A stretch of DNA of 64,000 bases, taken from assembly GCF_024199795.1 (NCBI RefSeq), contig NZ_JANADK010000001.1, positions 6,882,001 through 6,946,000 on the forward strand, written 5' to 3'. The notes under the pieces are model-generated. The model was not told the DNA's origin and did not search any database. It saw only the letters and a list, made by a program, of their open reading frames with translations. This DNA is from Bradyrhizobium sp. CCGB01 (GTDB taxonomy: Bacteria; Pseudomonadota; Alphaproteobacteria; Rhizobiales; Xanthobacteraceae). Shown one piece after another: positions 1 to 8,752 of the stretch. Positions within the stretch are counted from its first letter, which is position 1, and every line of letters begins with the position of its first letter. Made by a program: the position numbers and the translations under genes.

Positions 1-937
1 CGAGCATGCCGGCATTGAGCCCGATCCGGTAGACGAAATGATCGATCGCCAGTTTTGCATTGAAGCTGTCGCTGGCCTCGAGTTCCCGCATGTCGTTGCT
101 GAGGCCGGACAGCCCCTTCAATCCGCAATCGCGATAGAGGAAGTCCTGGATTTTCGCGGCGGACAGGCCCTTTTCGGACATCAGGTAAAGCACGACGCCG
201 GGGTCCAGCTGTCCGGGGCGCGTGCCCATCGGAAGCCCGTCGAGCGCGGTAAAGCCCATCGTGCTCTCGACGCTCTGCCCGCCTTTCATCGCGCACATCG
301 ATGCACCGCTGCCGAGATGGGCGACAATCACGCGCAGCCCGGCAATCTCGGGCGCGATCTGCGGCAGGGCTTTCGAAATGTATTCGTACGATAGCCCGTG
401 GAATCCGTAACGCCGCACGCCCTCGGAATGAAGCTGGTGCGGGATCGCGTAATGGTCGGCGACCGCGCTGTGCGTGCGATGAAAGGCCGTGTCGAAACAG
501 GCGACCTGCGGCAGTTCGGGAAAGCGGCTCAGGATCGAGCGGATCGGGGCCAGGTTATGCGGCTGATGCAGGGGGGCCAGCGTGGCAAAGCGCTCGAGAC
601 GCGACACCACGCCATGTTCGATCAGCACGGGCCGATCATATTCCGGGCCGCCATGCACCACACGGTGTCCGACCGCGACCGGATGAATCCGCATTTCCTC
701 CCGCAGCCATTCGCCGGCAACACCCATCGCGCCCGGAACATCCGGGACTGCCTCGATCGGATAGGCACGATCGGCCAACGGGTCGCCGGTCGTGCCGCTC
801 GCCCGCAGACGCGGGCGGCTGCCGATGCCCTCCATCTGACCCTTGATCTGGCGCCGCAGCCTGCCTTCCCCCTCGATCGAGAAGACCTGGAACTTGACGC
901 TTGATGAGCCCGCGTTGACGACAAGAATGGTGTCCAT
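1..937 (-). CDS. ackA: Acetate kinase, C-terminal end cut off by the window edge
   Basis: Interconverts acetate + ATP and acetyl phosphate + ADP in the cytoplasm. About 312 codons of a roughly 400-residue family are present. Reading from the ATG at 937, the protein opens [17 protein letters not shown], the family's first phosphate-binding signature. It then shows [22 protein letters not shown] and a [16 protein letters not shown] stretch typical of the acetokinase family. The start lies 5 bases after the stop of the phosphate acyltransferase gene, so the two are almost certainly cotranscribed and together form the acetyl-CoA/acetyl phosphate/acetate branch. A GTG at 946 is also in frame, but the ATG gives the standard N-terminus. 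The reading frame stays open to base 1. Confidence 0.93.
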   Translation of the reverse strand, partial: MDTILVVNAGSSSVKFQVFSIEGEGRLRRQIKGQMEGIGSRPRLRASGTTGDPLADRAYPIEAVPDVPGAMGVAGEWLREEMRIHPVAVGHRVVHGGPEYDRPVLIEHGVVSRLERFATLAPLHQPHNLAPIRSILSRFPELPQVACFDTAFHRTHSAVADHYAIPHQLHSEGVRRYGFHGLSYEYISKALPQIAPEIAGLRVIVAHLGSGASMCAMKGGQSVESTMGFTALDGLPMGTRPGQLDPGVVLYLMSEKGLSAAKIQDFLYRDCGLKGLSGLSNDMRELEASDSFNAKLAIDHFVYRIGLNAGML

Positions 938-942
938 GGCGA

Positions 943-1905
943 TCACGCCGCAACTGTCGGTGCTTTTTGCCGTCTAGCTTGTGCATAAAGCGCCGCGACG
1001 GCGCAGGACGCCATTCGCGCACGCGGCGCGTCGGCGCGCGATGTCAGCACCACCGGCACGCGAGCGCCGAGCACGACGCCGGCGCCATCCGCCTTGGCGA
1101 AATAGGCCAGGTTCTTCGCCAGCATGTTGCCGGCCTCGAGGTCGGGAACGACCAGGATCTGCGCCCGGCCGGCGACCTCCGACGTGATGCCCTTGATCCG
1201 TGCCGCCTCCAGATCGATGGCATTGTCGAACGCCAGCGGACCGTCGAGCAGGCCGCCGGTGATCTGCCCGCGATCGGCCATCTTGCAAAGCGCCGCCGCC
1301 TCGATCGTCGAGGGGATCTTCGACGTCACGGTCTCGACCGCCGACAGGATCGCCACCCGCGGCAGCTTGCCGAAGCCGGCCTGCACATAGAGGTCGATCG
1401 CGTTCTGGATGATGTCGCGCTTGGCGTCGAGGTCGGGGAAGATGTTGATTGCCGCATCGGTGACGAAAATCGTCTCGGCATAGGCCGGCACGTCCATGAC
1501 GAACACGTGGCTGATGCGCCGGTCGGTGCGCAGGCCACCGACCTTCGCCGTGACCGCACGCATCAATTCGTCCGTATGCAGACTGCCCTTCATCAGCAGC
1601 TCGCCCCTGGCAGCATGGATCAATTCGACGCTCTTGGTGGCTGCCTCGTCACTGTGCGCCGCATCGACAATCTCGAACGATGAGATGTCGAGGCCAAATT
1701 TGGCGGCGGTATCCCTTATCTTTCCGCTAGGTCCCACCAGAAGCGGTCGGATGATGCCGGCACTTGCGCTATCGACGGCACCGCGCAGCGATGTCTCGTC
1801 GCAGGGATGCACGACGACGGTCGGCGCCGGCGGCATGGCCTTGGCGGCTGCAATCAGCCGGTCATATTTGCTGGGCGACCGCGTCTGCATCGTGTCCACC
1901 GACAT
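943..1905 (-). CDS. pta: Phosphate acetyl/butyryltransferase family enzyme
   Basis: A 320-residue protein of the PTA_PTB family, which moves an acyl group between CoA and phosphate and supplies acetyl phosphate to acetate kinase. Visible family features include the N-terminal [17 protein letters not shown] segment, [38 protein letters not shown] and the C-terminal [15 protein letters not shown] region. It is a short stand-alone enzyme, not the long Pta with an N-terminal regulatory domain. The ATG at 1905 is preceded by a GGAGAGAG ribosome site. It sits between the DUF3141 gene (29-base gap) and ackA, so the three look like one operon. Butyryl or another acyl specificity cannot be excluded from sequence alone. 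Confidence 0.88.
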   Translation of the reverse strand: MSVDTMQTRSPSKYDRLIAAAKAMPPAPTVVVHPCDETSLRGAVDSASAGIIRPLLVGPSGKIRDTAAKFGLDISSFEIVDAAHSDEAATKSVELIHAARGELLMKGSLHTDELMRAVTAKVGGLRTDRRISHVFVMDVPAYAETIFVTDAAINIFPDLDAKRDIIQNAIDLYVQAGFGKLPRVAILSAVETVTSKIPSTIEAAALCKMADRGQITGGLLDGPLAFDNAIDLEAARIKGITSEVAGRAQILVVPDLEAGNMLAKNLAYFAKADGAGVVLGARVPVVLTSRADAPRARMASCAVAALYAQARRQKAPTVAA

Positions 1906-1934
1906 GATCTCTCTCCCGCTCCCGTGAACCTGCC

Positions 1935-4157
1935 TTACGACGCTTTCGCCTTGGGATCGAAAGGGGCTACGTTCGAGTCCCGCTCCCCTCCGGCCTCCAC
2001 GCCGAACAGACTGGCGATGCGTGTCAGGCGGCTTGCCCGCTCCCCCGTGATGTCCTCGCTGGCTGACAAAACGTCGCGGATCAGCGCGAAGGCTGTGCGC
2101 CTTTGATTGACGTCGTCGGGCAACAGCTTTGGAATGGCTGCCAGCGCCCCTTCCCGGTCCAACAGCAGCATGAAGAACTGCTCGCGCACCAGCATCTTGA
2201 ACTCCGGCAGCGACATGCGCTCGCCGCCGTGCTCACGGCGAGCCCGCCGCAACGCCTCGATGCTTCGCTCATCGACCATGCCTCGTGCCGAGCCGACATA
2301 GAGCAACGCACGAAGAGCGGCCTCGCGCAGCCCGCCCTCGCCGATCCCTGACTCCAACTCCGCAATGCGTTTTTCGAGCATCGCACGGTGTTCGGGCGAC
2401 ATTTCCCGCCGGCGGGACGGCTCGGACTTCGGATCGATGCCGACGGCAACCTGAAGCGCGGGCGAGCCATAAACGTTGAGGAAGATCGCCTCGCTCATCG
2501 CCTCCTGCGAATCGCGCCAGCTGTCCAGCGCGTGAACGATCTGCTTGGACATTAGCTCCTGGAACGCCAGGAAAGGATTGTCCTTCGAAACCGGCTTGCG
2601 GTTCTCCTCGACCCGTTCGACCACCGAGCTCACGGCGGACATGATCGGGTTCTTTTCGCTGAAGGCTTCATACTGGAGCCGCAGCGGATGCATGTTGCGC
2701 GCCAACTCCGCCATCTGCGGTGTCACCATCCGCTTGATCCAGGGTTGGACGTACTTCTGGTAGGCGGCGAGATTGAGCTCCGAGACACGCTTGGCGGTGG
2801 CAAAGCGCCGCTCATCCTCGGGCGAATTGCCGCCCATGGCGCGGATGTCGTCCAGCGTTCGCGCCTCGCAGCGCATCACCCATTGGCCGACGGCCAGCTC
2901 GGCGTTGGCGGTATCGGCACCCTTGGCTTCGAACGTGGCTTCATAGAGCCCGGGCGGCAGCACGTCGATCAGGTCGATATTGCTCGAGAACTCGGCATGC
3001 TCCTTCTTCGCCACGCCGCCGGACACGAAGATGCCGAGATGGCCGACGCTTTCATGAACCGTATAGACGATGGTCTGCCCATAGGCCCTGATCTCGTCGA
3101 CGTCGGCATAGCAGTCAAGGATCCAGTCCAACGCCTGTTGTGGCGGCGTGATGTTGTCGCCCTTGGAGCAGAACACCACGATCGGCGAGCGGATATTGCG
3201 CAGGTCCACTTTGCGGCCGCCGGACATTTCGATCTTGCCAGCGGCGAGGTTGTTGCCGATGAAGAGCTCGTCGACGATGAACTGGATCTCCTCGGCGTTC
3301 AGGTTGACATGCCCGCCCCACCAGCGTTCGAATTCGAGATAGCGATCGGCTTCGGTGTCGACCTTGGAATAGACGTTGTATTGCTTGGTCCAGAGCGTGT
3401 TCGAGGGATTCTGGTTTTCGAAGTTCTGCACCAGCCAGGCACCATCGAACTTGCCGGCACCGAGATCGCCGGCCAGTGCCGTCAGCCAGCTTCCGCCCAA
3501 CAGGCCCCCCGAATAGCGCATCGGGTATTTGCCATGTACGCCCGCCCAGTAGGCCAGCGGTGCGCCGGCGATGATCAGCGGCCCGAACAATTCCGGACGC
3601 AGCGACGCCAAAATCATGACGGCCCAGCCGGCCTGGCAATTTCCGATCACGCACGGCTTGCCGTCCGCGTCCGGGTGTCGGCTGATGACTTTCTCGATGA
3701 ACAGCGCCTCGGCGTGCGCGACGCGCTCGATCGTCTGCCCCGGCATCGGCTCGGGCAGGAAGCCGATGAAGTAGCAGGGGTGACCGGCGTTCATGGCGAC
3801 GCCGATTTCGCTGTCTGCCTTGAAGCCGCCAATGCCCGGACCGTGACCGGCACGCGGATCGATCACGATGAATGGCCGCCGCTTCAGATCGATTTCGACG
3901 TTCTTGGGCGGAATGATGCGGACAAGCGCATAATTGACCGGCTCGTCCAGCTTGCGGCCATCGATGATCAGTTCGGCGGCGTATTGCAGAACATGGGGCG
4001 CCGTCTGTGCGACGTGATCCCGATACTGGTCGCCGCGCTGACGCATGACGTCGAGGAACAGGACGCTGCGCTGTCCCGCATCGACCATGTATTCGATCGC
4101 CGATGCGATGAGTTCGGATATCGGACCGCCCGGCAGGCTTGCGTTTTCCATCGCCAT
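1935..4157 (-). CDS. DUF3141-type alpha/beta hydrolase, PHA-synthase-like
   Basis: About 740 residues resembling the DUF3141 family, which is often annotated as 3-hydroxyalkanoate synthetase-like. The N-terminal half is an alpha/beta hydrolase. It contains FIVIDPRAGHGPGIGGFK, a cysteine elbow GNCQAG near residues 172-181 in the place of the lipase box, and a VFCSKGDNITPP acid-region motif. A long helical C-terminal half follows. A cysteine nucleophile in GxCxxG is typical of PHA synthases, but the true substrate is unknown. GTG 4169 is the longest start. ATG 4157 has an AGG-type ribosome site 6-8 bases upstream and is preferred. A FixK/FNR-like palindrome lies about 60 bases upstream. The gene leads an operon with pta and ackA. 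Confidence 0.85.
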   Translation of the reverse strand: MAMENASLPGGPISELIASAIEYMVDAGQRSVLFLDVMRQRGDQYRDHVAQTAPHVLQYAAELIIDGRKLDEPVNYALVRIIPPKNVEIDLKRRPFIVIDPRAGHGPGIGGFKADSEIGVAMNAGHPCYFIGFLPEPMPGQTIERVAHAEALFIEKVISRHPDADGKPCVIGNCQAGWAVMILASLRPELFGPLIIAGAPLAYWAGVHGKYPMRYSGGLLGGSWLTALAGDLGAGKFDGAWLVQNFENQNPSNTLWTKQYNVYSKVDTEADRYLEFERWWGGHVNLNAEEIQFIVDELFIGNNLAAGKIEMSGGRKVDLRNIRSPIVVFCSKGDNITPPQQALDWILDCYADVDEIRAYGQTIVYTVHESVGHLGIFVSGGVAKKEHAEFSSNIDLIDVLPPGLYEATFEAKGADTANAELAVGQWVMRCEARTLDDIRAMGGNSPEDERRFATAKRVSELNLAAYQKYVQPWIKRMVTPQMAELARNMHPLRLQYEAFSEKNPIMSAVSSVVERVEENRKPVSKDNPFLAFQELMSKQIVHALDSWRDSQEAMSEAIFLNVYGSPALQVAVGIDPKSEPSRRREMSPEHRAMLEKRIAELESGIGEGGLREAALRALLYVGSARGMVDERSIEALRRARREHGGERMSLPEFKMLVREQFFMLLLDREGALAAIPKLLPDDVNQRRTAFALIRDVLSASEDITGERASRLTRIASLFGVEAGGERDSNVAPFDPKAKAS

Positions 4158-4210
4158 GTTCCGCCTCACTGTCGCGCGAATTCATTCAATGCGGTGCGGC
4201 GCGGCGAACG

Positions 4211-4224
4211 TTGATCTAGGTCAA
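4211..4224. promoter_or_regulatory. FixK/FNR-like box upstream of the DUF3141-pta-ackA operon
   Basis: TTGATCTAGGTCAA fits TTGAT-N4-ATCAA with one mismatch (G for A). The centre lies about 60 bases from the preferred start of the DUF3141 gene, where a box near -41 would normally sit. It overlaps the last codons of the AI-2E-family gene. Rhizobial FixK2 and FNR-type regulators recognise this pattern under low oxygen. The role is inferred. Confidence 0.6.
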
Positions 4225-5310
4225 CGATCCGGGTTCGCGTTTGTTCGGTATGGGGCGATCGTCGCGGATCCAGGCGGCCATCAGTTCCCAGGCCACCGAC
4301 AGAATGATCGGTCCGATGAAGAGGCCGACGATCCCATGCGCGAGCGTCCCGCTGATCACGCCTATAAAGATGACGAGCGTGGGCGTCGTCAGACCACGCC
4401 CCATCACCAGCGGCTTCAATATGTTGTCGAGCACTCCGACAATGCAGAGATAGATGGTCAGCAGTAGCGCGGTCGTGAAATCCTTGTCCATCCAGATCCA
4501 GATGATCGCAGGCAGGATCACGATCGCCGCGCCGATCTGCACGATGGTGAGGAGCATGACCGCGAAGGCGAGCAGTCCGGCACTCGGGATGTCGGCGAGT
4601 TTGAAACCGATGCCGGCCAGCAGGGCCTGAACCACGGCGACGCCGATGACCCCCTGGGATACCGCGCGGATGGTGGCACCGGCCAATTCAAGGAAGTGCT
4701 CGCTTTGCTCGGGCACGATGTGGGACAGAAACTCTCTGCCGGCTGCAACCAGCTGCGGTCCATAGGGAAAGAGGAAGCCGGCCACCGCAACCGAGAGGAG
4801 AAACTTGAGCGTGCCCATCCCAGCATTGCCGGCAAGGGCCAGCATCGTTCCGGCCAAAGGCTTGAGATGCGGCGCCACCTCTCGCAAGGCTGCCCGAATA
4901 TTGTTCGAGGCCTGATTCCAGAGTTCATAGATCTGCGGGCCGACAAGCGGCCAGTCCTTCACCCGCTCGGGTGGAGAGGGAACCACCAGGTCGCCCGCGC
5001 TGAGCGACCCGGCAAGTTCCTGCACCCCCGCGACGGCACTCACACCGAGCCATGTGGCCGGCCCGATGATGATTCCGAGATTGATGATAGTCAGGATCGC
5101 GGCGGCCGTCTTGGGTCGCCCGCCCAGGCATTTCGCCAGCCAGGCGAACAGCGGATAGAAGGCGACCGCCAGGACCGCGCTCCAGGCCAGGATCGGCACG
5201 AAAGGCCGGAGCAGGACGAACGTCCATGCGATCAGCAGGGCGAGCAATCCAAGCCGAAGCACAAGCTGGATGATGTCGTTCCCGGACAGGAGCTGGCGAA
5301 TGGTCTTCAC
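4216..5310 (-). CDS. AI-2E family transporter (UPF0118/PerM-like permease)
   Basis: A 364-residue inner-membrane protein with about eight hydrophobic segments: two N-terminal helices, a third pair near residues 65-95, a soluble loop, then a run of five after residue 160. The segment near residue 320 (TPTLVIFIGVISGTLAHGIVGLFIGP) is the conserved AI-2E/PerM C-terminal signature. Family members are proposed to export small molecules or act in antiport; the substrate here is not known. The start is GTG at 5310 with a GAAGG site about 8 bases upstream. A FixK/FNR-like box centred 72 bases upstream suggests microoxic expression. The gene is followed after 58 bases by the DUF3141 operon on the same strand. 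Confidence 0.88.
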   Translation of the reverse strand: MKTIRQLLSGNDIIQLVLRLGLLALLIAWTFVLLRPFVPILAWSAVLAVAFYPLFAWLAKCLGGRPKTAAAILTIINLGIIIGPATWLGVSAVAGVQELAGSLSAGDLVVPSPPERVKDWPLVGPQIYELWNQASNNIRAALREVAPHLKPLAGTMLALAGNAGMGTLKFLLSVAVAGFLFPYGPQLVAAGREFLSHIVPEQSEHFLELAGATIRAVSQGVIGVAVVQALLAGIGFKLADIPSAGLLAFAVMLLTIVQIGAAIVILPAIIWIWMDKDFTTALLLTIYLCIVGVLDNILKPLVMGRGLTTPTLVIFIGVISGTLAHGIVGLFIGPIILSVAWELMAAWIRDDRPIPNKREPGSLT

Positions 5311-5375
5311 GAACGCGCCTTCATCTCGACCAGGCAGGTGGCGCCTAGGCTAGCTGCCGCTCTGGTGCAGCGAGC

Positions 5376-5389
5376 TTGATCCAGATCAA
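5376..5389. promoter_or_regulatory. FixK/FNR-like box upstream of the AI-2E-family permease
   Basis: TTGATCCAGATCAA is a perfect TTGAT-N4-ATCAA palindrome, and the symmetry extends one further base on each side (C...G). It is centred about 72 bases upstream of the GTG start at 5310, which would place a transcription start around 30 bases before the gene if the box sits at -41. Regulation by FixK2/FNR is inferred from the motif only. Confidence 0.68.
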
Positions 5390-5575
5390 GCGACCGCACC
5401 TCATCGCGCCAGCTCGCTGCGCCGCTTCGAAATCCTCGCGGCTGTTGGTCTCGAAGGCGGACGATGCTTTCGGGCCGTTGACGGCTTAACCACCTCGGCG
5501 TAACGTTCCGGTTGGTTCCGGATCGCCGTCCGAATGAAATCGGGACGGCTCGAGTAGAAGCCCTCCAGATCCCTC

Positions 5576-6388
5576 ATGCTTCGTGATGAGAAATCCGCTT
5601 CGCAGGGTCCCCAGGAACGTTCTTCGGCCGTAGCGCTCACCAGAAACAATGATGATCGCCCAAGCGACAAGGATCGCCCCGTCGCGACGAGTAACGAAGC
5701 ATCCGCCTTCCATGGTGTGGACGAAATCGCCCCAGATGTCTTTGCGTTGCCGGACCATAGATTCGGATCCGGGCAAGACGCCTCCCCGCCCTCCGATTTC
5801 CTCTTGAGGCTAAGGGCGCGCATGCGGCAAGGGATGAATGCCTGGCGCCGCCACGTTCACGAGGATCAAGCGCGTCAAGTAAGGCGAACTTCGAGTACAA
5901 GCGTCGAGCGCGGGCTGCTTGCGGTGCTGAGCCTGCTCGTCATCATGAGTTGCGCCGGCGCGGTCGGTGCTCTCATGCAGGTCAAGTCCTTGAAATCGGA
6001 GTTGACCATCCTGCAGCGCGAGCTGCCTCCGCTGAAGGAGCGGATAGCAGCGCTCGATCAGATCGAAAGAAGAAAAGAAGTACAGGAGAAACAGAGCGAG
6101 CAAAAAGCCCAATCATTGCGAGAGACGCGCGGCGAACAACCCCCGCTTGTTCTTTCGCGCGAGGAAATTCAGCTCATTCGCGACTATATCAAGCCTGCTC
6201 CGGTCGTAGGTTCTCCCACGGCCGCGGTCAATGTTGGGGATGCTATCGCCGGGCCGACCATCCCCTTTCCGTCTCCGGTCACGGAGAAGATACCCAAATT
6301 GCTCGGCGCGACTTTCGCGATACGAAATGGGGTAATTGTCATTGTCAGGAAGGACAGTCGTAAGGCCGACGCTGTGCTGGGGCCTTGA
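5576..6388 (+). CDS. Hypothetical single-pass membrane protein with a coiled coil
   Basis: I do not recognise a named family. The 270-residue frame has a low-complexity polar N-terminus, then one strong membrane helix around residues 113-135 (LLAVLSLLVIMSCAGAVGAL). A charged heptad-like segment follows (about 138-190, rich in K, E, Q and L), then a proline-rich linker and a short C-terminal block TFAIRNGVIVIVRKDSRKAD. This predicts an inner-membrane anchor with a periplasmic coiled coil. The start is uncertain: ATG 5576 is the longest, and an internal ATG at 5821 also leaves the helix intact. No neighbour shares its strand closely, so context says little. Species-restricted rhizobial proteins often look like this. 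Confidence 0.55.
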   Translation: MLRDEKSASQGPQERSSAVALTRNNDDRPSDKDRPVATSNEASAFHGVDEIAPDVFALPDHRFGSGQDASPPSDFLLRLRARMRQGMNAWRRHVHEDQARQVRRTSSTSVERGLLAVLSLLVIMSCAGAVGALMQVKSLKSELTILQRELPPLKERIAALDQIERRKEVQEKQSEQKAQSLRETRGEQPPLVLSREEIQLIRDYIKPAPVVGSPTAAVNVGDAIAGPTIPFPSPVTEKIPKLLGATFAIRNGVIVIVRKDSRKADAVLGP

Positions 6389-6394
6389 CGGACA

Positions 6395-6474
6395 GCGAGC
6401 CATAGCCGGATGGATGCGAGGTGGACGAAGGCATGATAGAAGGCTGCAGGCTTATCGTAGCCGGGCGGCTGCAA
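6395..6474 (-). pseudogene. IS5-type transposase C-terminal remnant
   Basis: The minus strand reads GYDKPAAFYHAFVHLASIRLWL, closely resembling the conserved C-terminus of IS5-family (IS427-group) transposases, usually written as RYDK...FLAFVHLASIxxWLR. The rest of the transposase is absent: the upstream side is degraded and then replaced by the GNAT gene promoter region, and no terminal inverted repeats are evident. It is a scrap of about 80 bases, not a functional element. Confidence 0.5.
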
Positions 6475-6527
6475 TATTTTCGAGTTGCGATTAGCGAAGC
6501 ACCGCCGATCGTTCGCAAAGGCACCCG

Positions 6528-7043
6528 ATGACCATTACCGTTCGTCCAATGACTTTGCAGGAGACTGCGCTGATCATTGAGTACTTCCACGCAGCGACGC
6601 CAGAGCACCTGGAAATGCTCGGGGTCGATCCGACGCGACTGCCGCCGGCATCGCAATGGCAGCGACTCTATGAGCAGATGTTCGATCATCCCGTTGAGCA
6701 GAGAGGCAGCTTTTTGGTGAGCTGGCTTAGCGATGATAGGTTCTTTGGGTTCTCGACTGCCGACAAGATCCGCGTTGGGCAGCAAGCAAATATGCACCTT
6801 CACATCACGGATCCTTCACTACGCAAGCAGGGGATCGGCGCAGAGTGTGTCAGGCAGACCGTCGAACTCTATTTTCAGAGTCTGAAGCTGAAGCAACTCT
6901 TCTGTGAGCCCAATGCGTTCAATGTGGCTCCTAACCGCGCCCTACAAAAGGCAGGTTTCAAGTACGTCAAGACGCACATGACCGTTCCGGGCCCTCTTAA
7001 CTTTCATCAAGCAGTAAACCGCTGGATGATAGATAGAGGCTGA
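6528..7043 (+). CDS. GNAT family N-acetyltransferase
   Basis: A 171-residue cytoplasmic acetyltransferase. The acetyl-CoA loop is visible as RKQGIGAECVRQT (about residues 102-114), followed by the typical EPNAFNVAPNRALQKAGFKY segment (about 126-145) seen in RimJ/RimL-like members. The N-terminal TITVRPMTLQET strand is also standard. The acceptor cannot be named. Start ATG 6528 gives the usual family N-terminus. The gene stands alone on the plus strand just downstream of a transposase scrap, which suggests local rearrangement. The ribosome site is weak. Confidence 0.8.
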   Translation: MTITVRPMTLQETALIIEYFHAATPEHLEMLGVDPTRLPPASQWQRLYEQMFDHPVEQRGSFLVSWLSDDRFFGFSTADKIRVGQQANMHLHITDPSLRKQGIGAECVRQTVELYFQSLKLKQLFCEPNAFNVAPNRALQKAGFKYVKTHMTVPGPLNFHQAVNRWMIDRG

Positions 7044-7147
7044 GGGCATCTAACGGACCGCTGTCGACGAATCGATGAGTACGCGCCCCAGCCGAAGGCT
7101 TACAACGGCTGGGCGATGCGAATTGGACCCGAGTGCGATCGTGAAGA

Positions 7148-7630
7148 TCAAGCGTCCGTCTGCACGGGGCGGAGATAGAGCAAGTGCGAAATGACGCACG
7201 ACAGCAGAGTCACACCCAGAATCCCCGTCAGCATATAGAACCCTTCGCCTGCCGGGACCGCGATCCACCCCAATGCAACCTGCGTGGTTGGCCGCGCGGG
7301 GCTCTGCCACGACATCAGCAGGAAGCCCGCGTAGCCGGCCGCGAACTGTGTCGACACGGCCAAGGGCAATCTGGAGCGCGTCACGAGCCCGGCACAGGCC
7401 AGCGCAAAGATCGGCAGCGCAATCCCGAACAGCTGGAAGCCTGCCAGGTCAACGTACCCGCTTAGCGCCTCATGACTGCGCTGGAATAGCCCGAACACCC
7501 CAAGATTGAGGTGCCAGAGCGTCTCGGAGGAAGGCGCACATTCAAGGGCACGGGCGGCAAGTTCGGCCGACAGCGTGGCCACGAACAGCGCCGACGGTCC
7601 CAGAAACTGGAGCTGCAGTAGCCGACTCAT
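7148..7630 (-). CDS. Hypothetical integral membrane protein
   Basis: A 160-residue protein with about four predicted membrane helices (around residues 5-25, 60-85, 90-112 and 125-150) and short polar loops; no catalytic motif is visible. It resembles small four-helix membrane proteins of unknown function. The ATG at 7630 begins MSRLLQLQFLGPSALFVATL. The gene is downstream of, and on the same strand as, the Tad pilus locus, separated by 105 bases from the TadD-like gene. A functional link to pili is possible but unsupported. Confidence 0.6.
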   Translation of the reverse strand: MSRLLQLQFLGPSALFVATLSAELAARALECAPSSETLWHLNLGVFGLFQRSHEALSGYVDLAGFQLFGIALPIFALACAGLVTRSRLPLAVSTQFAAGYAGFLLMSWQSPARPTTQVALGWIAVPAGEGFYMLTGILGVTLLSCVISHLLYLRPVQTDA

Positions 7631-7735
7631 TCAACAAGGTTAGCTTCACAAACGTTGACCTTGTTTTAAAAGCTCCCGCTCTCCTGCCGGAGATCGCACT
7701 GCGTCACCCCGTACGGCATCACCCGCTAAGACTCG

Positions 7736-8272
7736 TCAGGGCTGGTTGTTCGGCGGTCTTTCGATGAATCTGCGGCTGCCATTGAGCAGTTCGAGATTAT
7801 TGGCGATGACCGGATTGCCCGGATCGAGTGAATAGGCTTTCTCGAACTTTCGCCGCGCAGCATTCAGATTGCCGCGCAGCATGTAGGAATAGCCCTGATC
7901 ATTCAGGATCTGGACGGTTTCGCCGCCAAGGCGGATCGCCTGCGCATAGGCTGGATCGGCCAGATCAAAGCGGCGCAATCGGTCGTAGCTCGCCGCGAGG
8001 CCGATCCAGGCCGTCACGTCCTTGGGCGACTTCTCGACTGCGTCCTTGAAGTAGCGCTGGGAAATCCCGTAACTGCCGCGGTTGAAATGCTCCAGCCCAA
8101 GCCGCACAGGCTCGTCGGAGGGGTAGTATTTGACGTCGGTCGGTTCCTGCACGGGGTCCCCACCCGGCGGCTCCACAGGCGCCACGATTGCGGCCTCCCT
8201 CAGCGTCTGGTCACACGCAGCAAGGCCGGTCGCCAACCAGCAACACGTCAGCATCAAGATAAGACGCCGCAT
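7736..8272 (-). CDS. tadD: TadD-like tetratricopeptide-repeat lipoprotein
   Basis: A 178-residue lipoprotein with an N-terminal signal ending in the lipobox LAAC at about residues 17-20. TPR helices follow from about residue 55 to 165: LEHFNRGSYGISQRYFKDAV, AWIGLAASYDRLRRFDLADPAY, GYSYMLRGNLNAARRKFEKA and NNLELL. TadD proteins are periplasmic/outer-membrane pilotins that help the secretin assemble in Tad pilus systems. Position supports this: it is the last gene of the secretin sub-operon (secretin, lipoprotein, TPR protein). Other TPR lipoproteins look alike, so the name rests partly on context. Confidence 0.78.
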   Translation of the reverse strand: MRRLILMLTCCWLATGLAACDQTLREAAIVAPVEPPGGDPVQEPTDVKYYPSDEPVRLGLEHFNRGSYGISQRYFKDAVEKSPKDVTAWIGLAASYDRLRRFDLADPAYAQAIRLGGETVQILNDQGYSYMLRGNLNAARRKFEKAYSLDPGNPVIANNLELLNGSRRFIERPPNNQP

Positions 8273-8341
8273 ACTCTTTATCCCCCACGGCCCCGCAAAC
8301 CCGCTGCGCCGTTCGCAAACAACACTACTCGCCGAAAGCCG

Positions 8342-8740
8342 CTACCGGCCTCCTGCCCCGCCGATCGGCACCGATACGCCGGCTGACGAACCCGCCCCCA
8401 ATCCTTCTATGTTGACGTTTTGGTTCGTGGGCGGCCGCTGCCCCATTGCCTCCGTCGCATTTCCGATATCGGGAAGCTGGTCCACAGGTCGCGTGGTTCT
8501 GCCATAACGCGTGACAGCGGCGCCCGCACGTCGCGCATCGGTCGCAATCCTGGTATCGCCGACATAGCGCGGCCATGGATTGATCGTGTGCGTGACGGCG
8601 TTGACCTGCTTGGCATCGCCGGCGGTCATCGTGATGGTGTCGGAGCGCTGGTAGTAGCGGTCCACCTCGTCATGACCGGCGAGCCCATAACAGCCCCCGA
8701 GCAGCACGGGTGCGACCAGAGCCAGATACCTGATGGTCAT
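8342..8740 (-). CDS. Small Tad-locus lipoprotein (CpaD position)
   Basis: A 132-residue predicted lipoprotein: the signal ends in LLGGC near residue 17, followed by a polar, glycine-rich C-terminus without membrane segments. A central stretch (TITMTAGDAKQVNAVTHTI) is reminiscent of short CpaD-like pilus biogenesis lipoproteins, but the protein is too small and divergent to call CpaD firmly. It begins 12 bases after the secretin stop and precedes the TadD-like gene, so it is probably an accessory of the outer-membrane channel. Confidence 0.65.
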   Translation of the reverse strand: MTIRYLALVAPVLLGGCYGLAGHDEVDRYYQRSDTITMTAGDAKQVNAVTHTINPWPRYVGDTRIATDARRAGAAVTRYGRTTRPVDQLPDIGNATEAMGQRPPTNQNVNIEGLGAGSSAGVSVPIGGAGGR

Positions 8741-8752
8741 CTCTCGCCTCCG

